NCBI RefSeq assembly: GCF_008831285.2
Contig: NC_045147.1
Location: forward strand, 7,160,334-7,224,333
Reading direction: 5' to 3'
Source of the DNA: Nymphaea colorata
Taxonomy: Eukaryota; Streptophyta; Magnoliopsida; Nymphaeales; Nymphaeaceae
DNA: 64,000 nt
The translations under genes were made by a program, and so were the position numbers. Shown here in pieces: positions 12,670-24,400 of this stretch. Positions within the stretch are counted from its first letter, which is position 1. Each line of letters opens with the position of its first letter. Under the pieces are notes generated by a model. It was not told the origin of the DNA. It saw only the letters and a program-made list of their open reading frames with translations, and did no database searches.

Positions 12670-13145
12670 ACATGATAATTTTGTATTGACTACCGAGCTC
12701 TAAATGACATCACAGTCAAACACAAACATTCTATAGCTATCATAAATGAGCACTTAGATGAGATTCATGGTGTTTTCTATTTGACGAAGATGGACCTCTG
12801 ATCTAGATACCATCATATCCAAATGGCCCCTCAAGATGTAGAAAAGACTATTTTTTAGATGCAGGATGGACATTATGAGTTTTTGGTTTTGTCATTCAGA
12901 CTCACCCATGCTCCAGCTACATTTCAAAGGACCATGAATGACATCTTCAAGCCTTTTCTAAAAAAGTTTGTGATAGTGTTCTTCGATGAATTCTTAGTGT
13001 ACTCTTGTACTTTGGATAATCATCTTGAACATGTTCATGTTGTGCTGGGTGTACTCCAGGAGCACTACCTCTATGCTAAGCGCTCCAAATGCACCTTCAG
13101 TCAGCAACAAGTTGTGTACCTCGGCCACATTGTCAGTTCCCATTA
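12670..13145 (+). pseudogene. Reverse transcriptase fragment of gypsy A
   Basis: Conceptual translation gives an RT core: a CIDYRALND-type block, a LTKMDL block, then FLVLSFRLTHAPATFQ and FFDEFLVYS. The last is the catalytic box, normally F(F/V)DDILVYS, with the second Asp changed to Glu. The fragment continues through HVVLGVLQEH and KCTFSQQQVVYLGHIVS. Several stops interrupt the first third. The only long open part is 12859-13146. This is a Ty3/gypsy RT in an inactive copy. Confidence 0.75.
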
Positions 13146-13149
13146 AGTA

Positions 13150-13620
13150 CAAGCCAACCTCGAAAAGATCTAGGCAATGGAGCGATAACTAATGCCCAAG
13201 GATCTCAAATTGTTGCATGGTTTCGTAGGCCTAACTGGCAACTATCATTCATTTATACATTACCATGACCACATTGCTTCCCAGCTCACCTAGCTCTTGA
13301 AAAAAAATTCATTCGTCTAGACTAAAAATCCCATTGCAACATTCCAGGCCTTAAAGGAAGCTTTGTTAAATGTGTTTGTCTGCACCTTGCATGACTTCTC
13401 GAAGACCTTCATGATCAAAACAAATGTTAGTGATGTGGGGATCGAAGTAGCACTCAGTCAAGATGATCACCTGATTGCCTATCTAATTAAGGCTCTCACG
13501 TTCCAAGCTAAGCCCTTGTCCACCTATGATAAGGAGATGTTAGTTACTATAATAGCACCCAACAAATGGAGACCTTACATCCTTGGTAGTTATTTCATTA
13601 TCTGAATCGGTCATGAAACT
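13150..13620 (+). pseudogene. RNase H region of gypsy A
   Basis: The frame continues from the RT with several stops, then opens at 13363-13605. That part encodes the RNase H start (FSKTFMIKTNVSDVGIEVAL), the PLSTYDKEML motif and WRPYILGSYF. The usual opening DAS-type motif reads TNVSD. It is fragmentary and non-functional. Confidence 0.65.
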
Positions 13621-13989
13621 TCAAGTTTTTTATGAGCCAATGCATCACCACTCCCATGTAGTAGAAGTGGCTTGTCAAGATCATGGCCTATAATTTTGAG
13701 ATCCAATATAAAAATGGCCAAGAGAATGGTGCAGGCCATGCTCTTTGAAGGGTGGAGTGTGACTGCATTGGCAATGGAGTTGTCCAACACTATCCAATAT
13801 TTTTATTGACTGCATTGGGAATGGAGTTGTCCTAACACTATCCAATATTTTTATTGACCTATGGCCTACGATAGTGACTGACTAAAAGTTAGATAAGAAA
13901 TATCCTCAACGGAGTCCAAGTTTAACGAAGACCCCTTGGCAAGTCACAAGTACACACTTAGGAATGAGGTTGTATACTACAAAGATAGA

Positions 13990-14431
13990 GTTTAGATGCC
14001 TACCGAGTCGTTGTCGATTCCTCATTTGCTAGACCATTTCCTTTGCACACCCTTATCTGAATATGAAGGTGTCCAAAAGACCCTTAAGTGCCTCAAAGAG
14101 TCCTTCTCTTAGCATATGAAATCAAGGGTCAAAAGTTTATTAGGGAGTGTCTTCCCTGCCAACAATATAAGTATGAAGATATAAGACCACCAGACACATT
14201 GTCTATACCCAAGAAAGCCTGGGTGGACATTTTTTACTTTGTTGAAGCCTTACCCCGCTCTTATGACAAGAAAGCCATCATGATTGTTATGAACTGACTT
14301 ACAAAATATGCTCATTTTATTTCAATGCCTAGAAAGTTTTCTACCCTTTCAGCATTTGAAGTCTTTCATATGCATATAGGCAAATTGCATGGTATCCCAT
14401 AGACAATAGTCTGACCGATATTCTCATGAGA
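13990..14431 (+). pseudogene. Integrase of gypsy A, 5' part (split by solo LTR)
   Basis: The translation contains a zinc-binding-region remnant with CLPCQQYKYE, then the core start (WVDIFYFVEALP, DKKAIMIVMN, LTKYAHFI). It is interrupted at 14436 by the L3 solo LTR and resumes at 17441, where the downstream integrase motif SAYHPQTDG follows. Stops are present on both sides, so the gene was probably decaying independently of the insertion. Confidence 0.7.
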
Positions 14432-14436
14432 ACCAA

Positions 14437-17400
14437 TGTAACGCTCGTTGGTTCGGCGGGTCGGGTCGAGTTAGGGTCCAGACCCGGACCCGACCCCCAC
14501 TCGCGTAAGGGCCCGACGCGAGGCCCTTCTCCCTCGCCTTTCCCTTCCTTCTTCATCGTCTCCTGGAGGTCTCCCGTGACAGCGCAGAGGGAGGAGAGTG
14601 GCGGTCGGGTGGTGGTGGCTGGAACGGCGACGGCGACGGAGGTGGCAGCGGCGGCGGCGGCGACTTGGTAAACTCTCTCTCTCTCTCTCTCTCTCGTGCG
14701 ATTTTTCCTTCTCTGCCGCACGTCCCTTTTTCTTCTCTCTCACCACTCTCTTTCCCCTTTTTCCGCTGGTTTCCTACCGCTCGACCCTCTTCTCACTCAC
14801 TCGCACTCCCCCACCTGCTTTTTCCTCTCTTTCTCACCCCCACGGCCATTTTCCCCCTTGACCGAACCCCTCCTCTCTCTGTCTCTCCTCTCTGTCAGCA
14901 TCCCTTTTCTCTGGTTTGTTTCAGTTTTTTTTCTCCCACTGCTACCGTGGGTTAGCAACAGATTTTGTGTTGAACCTTTTTGGACGTGTGTTGACTCTTT
15001 CCATGGCGTTTTGGGGTTGGATTGCGGTTTAGGGACGTTTTTCCACTCTCACCAGCTAGTAGGGCGTGAAGTGAGCAGCGGCAGCAAGCAATCTCGAGCA
15101 TTGGCACTTGATCGGACGTGTGAAGTGGTTGCTAGAAGGGTTGTATCAGTTTGGACGCTTGTTTTGGGGTGAGCAATACCTAATCAAGCTCAAAATAATG
15201 AATATTACCTTCTAAAGCATGTATAATTATGGTTCGAGCATGCTAGAGCTTAGAATTGATGATTTTGGGACGCATGTTAGTAATTTTGTTTTTGGGGGAA
15301 ACTTAGGATTTGCGTTGGAAAGTGATGATTCATGTATTTAATGATCGTTTAAGCATGATGGATTAATTTTCGAAGCTTCAGGGAAGCATGGTAGAGATTG
15401 TGAGGTTGTGGGGAAGATTTAGAACCGTCTTAGGGAGTGTAGCGCAGACTTCAGTGAACGAGTGTATCATGAAGTTATTTAGGGATATATGCGTATTGGG
15501 ATGTGACTTGAGGTTGATGTCTTACTTAAAAAACGTTATTCAGGAAGGAATTAGTGATTGTTTGATTGATGGTTGAAGGCTTTGATAATTCGAGGCAACG
15601 TCAAGACGTAAAGGAGGAGGCCTATTGGAGAGCTTGTTGGTCGACACTACCTGTCGATACCCTCTTGAGGCGATGACACGTGCCTCAAGAATTTTATTTT
15701 TGTATATGTTCGTTTCTGTTTGATTGGTGTAGGTATCTAGTAGAAACCTTATTCTTGTTTACGTCTGCAGGTGCACCGGGCTCATCCCGTCGACCTTGAG
15801 TTCGAAGCTTGAGGCATTTTGAAGAATTTGGTGAGCGCGCCACAGGTATGGCAACTTTCCAGGCAAATTCCTGCCTGGGGCAATTGTGTGATTGGGTGCT
15901 CCTAGGATCAAGGGATCGTAGGATTGTGATGTTAATTGATTGAATGTTTTGTGATTGAGTATGTGTATGTGTATGTTGCTTACATGATATGAATGGGTTA
16001 GAAAGATTATTAGTCATTCGTTTTAAAAATGTTACGCATTGGCATGTGCATGCTAGAATTGATATCTGTTTAGGACAGATGAGGCGGGGTATCGAGTCGA
16101 GTGTCTCCTCGACCCCAATTGTGCATTAGAAAGCATCATAGAATGATAACTGCATAGGACAGCTACGAGCCAACCGCAGATCGAGACTACTCTTTGTGGA
16201 TTGGCTATGTTTTTCAAAGAGGTGATTGACATGATTGATGTGATGATTGATATAAATGTGTATGTTGTTGCATATGCATTGCCATGGACAATGATGCAAA
16301 TGGATGTTTTGGAGGGTAGTTGTACCCGTATGGTATGACAGCTAGCAATGACTGTTACTGTATGTATAGACCTCATGTGGAGGTAATCGGAGGTGTGGGT
16401 GCACTCGGGAAGTGTACTAACCTCGTGTGCTATCCAGTCATCTTGTGAATGTATAACTATAATGATGAGAATGAATCACTAAGAGATGAGAGGCCAGTGG
16501 GATGTGGCTATGTGTTTGGGAGACGTCCCCCTTGATTGCCACTGGTCTCGCCTGTCAGAGCACAGGTGGTGCAAGGCCACAGGGTTCTGTTGTGTGTTGT
16601 GCTTGGAGCGTTGGGCTCCTGCCTTCCCAACCTGGGTGTCCTAGGGAAGGCTGAGTATCTCACCTTGGACTTCACACATCCAGGGATGAGTGCTCTACCG
16701 CTGCAGCGGGTGAAATGGATCCATACTGTTATGGGCCACCACGGGGATTGTCTCTCGGCTGTAGGCCGCCCGAGGTGTGCACGTGCCTGTGTTGCACCCA
16801 CAGGAACTGTTAATGCACTAAAGTTAATGAAAATGCAATGTGTTTGACAGAATGCATGTGACTGACGTATATGTGATTGATATGAATGCAAGTGTTATGT
16901 TTAAGCATGCTTCGCATGTGACTGATGTTGTGTTAGTGTGGCCATCAAGTGGCTTTTACGTGTCGCACTCAGACGCGACATGACGATAGATGGGTTGATA
17001 TTTGTCCCTTCATTTGAGCCTTACTTGAGAGGGTTTGGCATTTTCCTGGCTTGTTGTCATACTGCGAAGGCTGAGCCTTCAGTTGTTTTCTTTTTCAGGT
17101 TTTGGCAGACCCGGGGCAACAGGTTGAGCGGATGGCTTCACTCACGTCCTACTGGGGTGGTTTTGGGATTGTCGTTTGTAGTGCCGGCGCGTCATGTTTT
17201 GGGTTTATTGATGTCTTTTTTTGTTAGGCATCAATGTTATTGATTTTGGGGCTTTTTGGTCATGCACATAGATTTGAATTTGTATGAAACAAAATGGTTA
17301 TATCAATGAAAGTTCGCCCCATTGTTTTGTATTGCTTGGCTCATCGTCAATTTGAATTGTTGGGTAGTCACACCTCGATGCTTTATGTCTTTTTCAAAAA

Positions 17401-17440
17401 AAAAAAATAGTTTGAGGGTTAAAAAGGTCGGGGTGTGACA
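14437..17440 (+). mobile_element. L3 LTR copy 1: 3004-bp solo LTR
   Basis: It begins TGTAACGCTCG and ends GGGGTGTGACA, with the direct 5-bp target duplication ACCAA at 14432-14436 and 17441-17445. Both flanks are one continuous gypsy integrase, so the ends are exact. There is no protease, RT or integrase inside, which makes it a solo LTR (or a non-coding LTR-like unit) of about 3 kb. A GC-rich, CT-rich first 600 bp gives long meaningless open frames. The terminal sequences and length resemble LTRs of Del/Tekay-type chromoviruses, but no internal region is present to test this. Two more copies, inverted, lie at 38695-41739 and about 47304-50172. Confidence 0.85.
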
Positions 17441-17735
17441 ACCAATCTCCATTTCAGTTCAGCCTATCATCCACAAACTGATGGGTAGTCTGAGGTGGTC
17501 AATTGCATAATAGCAACCTTTCTTCATAGTTTTTGCAGTCATTGTCTATAAGAATAGATGAAATTCCTAACATGGTGTGAGTAGTCGTATAATAGAAGCT
17601 TCCACACATCCGTTAGCATGACCCCCTTCAAGGGAATATACGGTTATCCACCACCTTCATTGATAAGTTATGAAGAAGGTGTCTTTCAATATCTTAATAT
17701 GGACAAATGTTTAAAAGAAAGAGAAATTTTGGAAT
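17441..17735 (+). pseudogene. Integrase of gypsy A, 3' part
   Basis: This resumes the integrase broken at 14436. It shows SAYHPQTDG near its start and a TPFKGIYGYPPPSL motif at about 17621, the usual region after the catalytic Glu helix. The catalytic Glu region is damaged by stops. Homology stops at about 17735, followed by a 22-bp tandem repeat of CTCCCCACTACCGCCGACCG-like units (17743-17790). Confidence 0.7.
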
Positions 17736-17739
17736 TTCA

Positions 17740-20030
17740 TTGTGCTCCCCACTACCGCCGACCGTGCTCCCCACTACCGCCGACCGTGCTGCCACCGTTC
17801 CCTGGGTACCACCTATCCACTTTTCTCTGTCCTCAATCCCAAACATTGTGCCAGCTGTCCACCGCTGCCCGGCAAGGTCCAACAGTTGCAACTTTGCCTT
17901 AGATGCGGAGCTTTCCAGCGAGTGAGGAGGCCGTATGGCCACTCTACCGACAACTCTGCCTTGGACATGGTGCTCTCTCGTGGAATCGTGCGATCTAGGC
18001 CCCAATCTACTTCATCAACGCAAGATCCGACCAATCGGAAGACTTCCACATCCTGTTCTGAAGTCTAGGCGTCACTTTCCTGCCAGATTGACCCCACTAG
18101 TGTTATCAGATCTTAACAAGTCCATATCTATTGGAAAGCTCTTCAAGTTAGATTTCCAACGAGATATTAACACCAACCAGAACCTAGACGAGAGAGCTAT
18201 AGATCAGGATTAGACCAAGGTCAGCATATACTCTCCTTAACATCTGTAGAGTATTTTTTATCGATTCTAAAATTCAAATTTGAGTTCTTGAGCGATTGTC
18301 CTAAAACCAGGGTGACGCTATCTCACCCATTTTGATAGGTCTGAGCTAAAATTCTCACAATGCTGAATGTGTCAGCTTGCTCTGAGCTAGAATCATAATT
18401 TTTTGTGTTCACTCAAAGTATTTATGGTGTTAGTTTCAGCCCAATCATCCAAATTTGAGTTTGTTTTCAATTCTATACTCCTAAGGGTTGTTCCAAACAT
18501 CTCACTCCCACACAGCTCATTCTCTTGAGCTAACTTCTGATCAATTTGGGACTCGATTACTCAATTTCTTTACACCCTTGCTTCAAATATTCTTCAGCAG
18601 AGTATTTCTAGCTTCAAATTGAACAGACCTACCCTAGATTAAAAGTTCATATTTTGTCCTTGCATATCACTCTACAATGGGTCATTTTACTATCGATCAA
18701 TTTTGGAAAATTGAATTTTGAAGGGGACGAAGTTATTCAAATTTCGTAGGTTACCTTCTTGTATGGTTAGTCTGATCACACATCCACCAAGCTTTGTTTT
18801 TGCATTAGGGACATTTTGGTCTTTGAGAATATGAGCATATTTCTTCATAAACCCAGCAGACACATGAACCTAGTTACCATTTTTATACTAGTCAACATGA
18901 ACCCAATAGACCCACACCTGGCCTGAGCCCATTTTAGAATCTAGCGGCACCTGGTTTCCAAAATGTACTCAACTTGAGTCCAGCTAAACCCTACGCCCAT
19001 CCTAGGTCTGAACCTATTTCAAATTAAACCCAAAGCTAGATATAGCACAAGCTGATTAATTCTGAATCCACCTAGCCAAGACTGAGCTAGGACTAGGATC
19101 ACACCAGTGTAGATCTCCTACCCAGAACTTTTATCCAGATTTCATATATATGATATGCTTGCGCAGATCCAAACCTATATTTCTAGACCTTAGATCCTAA
19201 TATCAGATCCTAATCCAAATCTTCACATCATATGTAGATCTACATTCTAGAATCTTCCCCAAATACACACCTTGATCTAGATCCCAGTATAAAATCTACA
19301 TCCAATATCCACATGTGAGTACTTAGGTGCATTATATTCATTTAATATACCTTTAACTTCTCACTCTCTATCAAATGTCAATCCATACAAAAGAACATGA
19401 ACTATGCAGAATTTTGAGCCAAGCAAGATTGCACAGCCGAAATCTGAATTTGGTATTCATATGGAGCAAGAATGAATATTTGTCTATTGAATGCCAATTA
19501 TAATACATTGTTTAATGGGTGTTTTCTCTACCCTATATTTATGTATCATTTGTACCCCACACCACATGTCAAATTGAAACATTTGGCATGAACTGATCAG
19601 TGCTTCTCTAAGAACACACTATTTTTTTACCGAATTGAATTTGGATCAAAATTGAGCATGTAACAATAAATTCGCGTTCAAATTGGTGTTTTAACATGTG
19701 GTTTTGTGTTACTGTGAATGAGAAACACCACAAAGTTCAGCCATACGGCTATCTTAGGAGATAATTTTTCTCTCCCATGACACTATAAAAAGGGGGCCTA
19801 CGCCCCCTCACTTGGCACAAATTCCTATGCTCTCATAGAGACCATAAAGTTTGGTGAAATTCCAAATGGTGGTCCATTTGGTCTGGCTCAAATCAATTTA
19901 GATTTTCTAGAGTCTTAGTAAGGTATTGAGTTTGAGCTATAGTAGCACCTAACCAAGAACCTATCTAGACTCATAGGAGGGTTCTTGGCAGCAGGCACAA
20001 CCAGGTCTTAAGTAGGTCCAGGTAATTTCT
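17740..20030. mobile_element. LTR-like non-coding sequence right of gypsy A
   Basis: No coding sequence is supported. The part at about 17850-18020 resembles about 8640-8830 left of gypsy A. A clean TATA box (TATAAAAAG, 19794-19802) is followed at once by a GGGGGCCTACGCCCCC hairpin, which resembles the core promoter and leader of an LTR. The element boundaries were not resolved. Confidence 0.35.
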
Positions 20031-21120
20031 TTTTCCTTCCCTTTTCTTTTCTTATTTGCATTATTTTCTTTTTACTGGGAGCATGTTTAGCTTACTCTTT
20101 ACTTACTAAATGCATATGTTAGTTTCTTTTCTGCTTTAGTTTCTAGGTTTGTTTAATTATTTGATATGATGTAGTTTAGTGTATCTCCTTTCATATATTA
20201 GACTTTAAATTAATGTCTTCAAGTTAGGCATGAGGCCAGGTATGTCTCTTTATCCATGTCTCTCTTAATTTCTATGTTCTTTACTTTAATCCTTAGTTCG
20301 TGGTTTCAAGCCTGCATCAAGCATATAGATATGCTTTCATCAGATAAAATTAAGTATGCATTGCATAGATTATTCAACATGCACGTAAACCACATCTCAC
20401 CCACGTGCACCATCTATTTAAGGCTAAGCTAGGCTAGCCTTGTAGCACGCCTTAAGGCAGTAGCCTTGGCTTGTGAAATTCTAAACCTAGCTTAGATCTT
20501 ACACAGATACACTTCCAAAACATAGTTTTCCTCAAATGCTTTCAAAACAAAGCTCTTTTAAATGACTATCTAAAACCCTAGGTCACTTAGACTCAGAAGT
20601 CCCACCTTGAGTCCATCCAACATCAGTCCTCTAAGACCTAACTGAGGAACCCTAGAAGAAGGTCCTTGACCGCCTTTACAAACCAAATTCTATACTCAAT
20701 CAAGATCAAGTATAGAAGCATTCAACAATGATTTATTGTAAGCCTAAGGTAGGATTATTAAAACTTGGCTATTTATAGCTAGGTTCTACCCAAACCAGAA
20801 CCCACATAGCCACGCTTGAGTGCGTAAACCTAGCCGCCCCTTTGACCAGCCTACCTACAAGGTCAGTTAGAGTTTGGGATTTCGAGTATCTCGGAACAAA
20901 GAGTTTAGACCAAATTAACGAGAAGCGTTCATAGAACTCAAATAAAATTATATTTGATGTTTCCCAATTAGAAGCTATGTTGAAACCAAGTCATTATTTT
21001 GCGAGATATTGATAGAAATTGATAAAATGATTGGAAGGCTACGTAAGGGCATTTAAGATTAATAAAATTATAATGAAATCAAAGAAAAAAAGCATATGCT
21101 GAATTTAACAAAAAATATCC
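20030..21120. other. Intergenic AT-rich sequence upstream of MED23
   Basis: I see no gene or element with recognisable domains. It contains pyrimidine-rich tracts at 20030-20060, a TATTTAAGG box near 20416 and short GTAAACC/TAGGTT-type repeats. It probably combines repeat remnants with the distal promoter of MED23. Confidence 0.3.
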
Positions 21121-21332
21121 ATCCAAATCAGCTGCGAGAAACATACCTAGCTACAGTTGGTCGATACCAATGTTCGGGTCGGGCAATGGGAATGGACAGC
21201 CCTCAAGACTGGGTTGCCGCGGTTGGTCAGCCATGGAGTTGTTGAAAGAGGTTTGAACGTTAAATCTGCCGTCTCTCTATCTCTCTCTGGCGTTGGCGCG
21301 GCCGCGGAAGCGAGGAGGAGGAGGGTTGGAGG
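21121..21332 (+). promoter_or_regulatory. Likely proximal promoter / 5' UTR of MED23
   Basis: GC content rises sharply against the AT-rich upstream sequence. A CT-rich stretch (21271-21289), as often found in plant 5' UTRs, precedes the ATG. An in-frame TAA at 21261-21263 with no intervening ATG fixes 21333 as the first start in this frame. No convincing TATA box was found, and the transcription start is not determined. Confidence 0.45.
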
Positions 21333-21422
21333 ATGGAGTTGAGTTGCGGAGGGGCCCCAAAAGCCGACCAATTCCAACCTGCTCAGGCAGCCGTCCTTGA
21401 CATCTTCAATCTCTACTTGGGG
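21333..21422 (+). CDS. MED23: MED23 exon 1 (30 codons)
   Basis: It runs from the ATG to a GGGG|GTACCT donor and ends between codons. It encodes the conserved N-terminal helix [16 protein letters not shown]. An upstream in-frame stop supports the start. The donor is followed within 20 bp by a C-run and CT/AC microsatellite. Confidence 0.85.
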
Positions 21423-21439
21423 GTACCTCCCTCCCCCCC

Positions 21440-21482
<43 letters not shown>

Positions 21483-24400
21483 ACCTCCGCGTGTAGACAC
21501 ACTGCCCATGGCTCATTTTTGTTCGTTACTTTATCGCCTGCAGAGGATTCCGAAGTGCAAAGGCGACGATTCTTATCGCGAAACCCCGTAAGTTACACGA
21601 CCCCCATTGCTAAATGCTTATTCGTCAATAATGTGCGCCTTTTATAAGTAATGGTAATCATATGCTACGAACAATTTCATAACTACGGATATTAGTTTTC
21701 TTCTGTTCCCACCTGGCCGTAATCTTTTTCTTGTATTCTTGTACCATTGCTGCCCTCCTCCACCACCCTACCCCCCAAACACACGCACAAGCAAACAGGA
21801 AAGGTTATTTGTATTAGAGGGCGACTTAGAATGTTGTTGGGGCAAAGAATGTCGAAAATAAGCGCGGTGGTGTCCATACGGCTGATTAACGGGATGCAGA
21901 GTGTTGCCGCACCTGCAGTTCCATGTATTTAATGTAGCCGTTGGAAAGTTTGCCATGGTTGTGAGTCTTCTTGCGCTGAGATTAGGCTCAAGGGTTTCAT
22001 GGGGCCAATGATGACGCATGCATCAAACTCTTTGTGCTTCCATTTATTACAAAACGGTAGAAAGTAGCACAAAAATTTTAATATTTTTAGAAAATTATGA
22101 ATTTTATTATTTTATTTTACAATACTATTTTATATGACCGACAAGTTGCATCCTAGACCCTGGTAGATCAGTTGCATCCGCAATCCATGTAGTACTTCTT
22201 ATGTTAAGTTTCCTCTGTCGTGCTAAGTAACCAAGGAATCATATTTGATTGTTCGAATGGGAGCCATGATTTCAAATAATTCTGATTAGTCTAGCTGTGT
22301 AAAAATCAAGTTTGAAAAGCATGTACTGGTCTATGTCTCAAAATTAATTAAATAGTATATCTTATTTAAAAAGAAATATACATATCAGCAAGAATGGAAA
22401 AAAAAAAGAGGAATTCTAAAAATTCATCATGCTGAGATGTTTCAATGGGCATACTCCTTGTGTTTATCTTGTTGCCAACTAAGATATCTTGAATATAGAA
22501 GTTCCTTGTTGTGTATTACTAACAGAGCGACACTTTTATTTTAGGAATAAAATGCAGAAGCGGATAACTGCTATCCACCGTGAGCTTCCTCCTTCAAATG
22601 AGCAGTTTCTTTTGGACTTTGAGCAACTTCAAGCACAATTTCCAGTAAGTGCTGATGCATATCTATCAATTGCTTTTCAATTGCATATGTAAAGCAATGT
22701 AGGCTTTTATTGCATCCATCATTTGAGAAAAGCATCTGCATGCATTAACTTGGATTATGTTTCTTTTTTTTTTTTATGGGCAAAAGTTATGGAATTAATC
22801 AAAGGGCACAACAATCTGCTTGTCTTAAACATGTTAGCACATTTGCTCATTGTTGCTAAACAAATAACATTGCCATTATACTAATGAAGCTAAAAATTCA
22901 TGCTGGATTAATCAACGCACTTCAAAATGCTTCACACAGTCACAAAAACAGATATTATCGTACAACGATGATACACATAACCATACATTTTTGTACAAAC
23001 ATGGTGCAACATGTGTGATGCATGCATAGTGTATCATATTTACCTTCGTAATTGGCAAATAGTGTGACCTGTCCTATGTCACAATATAAAAGCGGCCAAC
23101 GTAATTGGCACATCGTTCTATCAAAGTGATGGGTCAATATGTGTACTGTGCAAAACACACGTAGCATGTATAATAATAGCTCCTAGCCAAAAGATAAATC
23201 GTAGGACAATAACTATACAGAAGGGCATCACCTTGTAAGCCTATATGTACACCAAAACATGGCAATAACAAAAAACGGGATAAGGATTAGCGTCAATCAC
23301 ATTGCCCAAGGATTACCCTCTATCTCGACAACATCATGATCTCGAGGCGCTGCCCTCCTTAGGGTGAGTACCTAAAACCAAATAACAATAAGCGTCAGAG
23401 GTAACTATGAATAATATTTCCTTGAGGCTGACACATACATCATCTGCTCAGACACAAATAACATAGGTACAACAACACAAATGCCAACACACCAGGTATT
23501 TCATTTGAACAATAAATAGTTAACACAACATAAGTGCGTATTCAAACACATAACCCTGAGCACTGAGTGAAGACATAGATTTGGAAACGATTGTAGGGCT
23601 CCACAAGACCGTTGCACAACTTACAATCATAACACACAACAAATGAGTCATCGGGAAAAGTAGAGCTTGGGTAATCTTGCTGTTACTCTCAAGTCTCAAC
23701 GAAGCTGCGCTCAGGTATAGCTGCTGCAGCATCAGATCCCATACTCTATGTAGGGATGGGCTCCTCGTAGTAGCCCGAGTGAGGAACACTTCACAATCTG
23801 GTCCGTTCTTGGGAAATCCATTCTCGAAACTCGAGCCTATGCGCCACTCACCTAACAACATAGGAAACATATATCAACGGCTCTTGCAGCAGTATGTTTA
23901 AGAAACCTATGAAAAAATTTTAAACATACGGACAACCGAGCAGCCCCCTAGAGGGCTTAGACAGTCGAATTTTCACATCCAAAACAATGTTCAGCATTGT
24001 GGAACTAGAACCTAAGCGCTAAATGCTGAATTGGAATGGCTCAGTTACAAAAAATACAGGATTTAGGCACCAAATACAGAAAGTGCAGACAATATGATTT
24101 TCAAAGAAGAAAAAGAAAAGATTAAAAATGATAGACCAGTAGAAGAAGAAAAACAAAACTACTACTAAGAACAACAATAGAAAGAAAAATGGTTGATGCA
24201 GAAGAAAAGATTAAAAATGATAGACCAGTAGAAGAAGAAAAACAAAACTACTACTAAGAACAACAATAGAAAGAAAAATGGTTGATGCAGGAAGGTCACC
24301 GGAGGTCGCTAGAGGTCACCATAAGAAATATTGCCCAAATCAACCAATGTTCGCCCAAATCGTTTCCACAAGAGGTCGCAGGAGGTTGCTGGAGTCCTTT

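Noticed and set aside
14341-15172. Long overlapping open frames on both strands
   Set aside because: They are translations of the GC/CT-rich start of the L3 LTR. The equivalent frames in copies 2 and 3 are not conserved.
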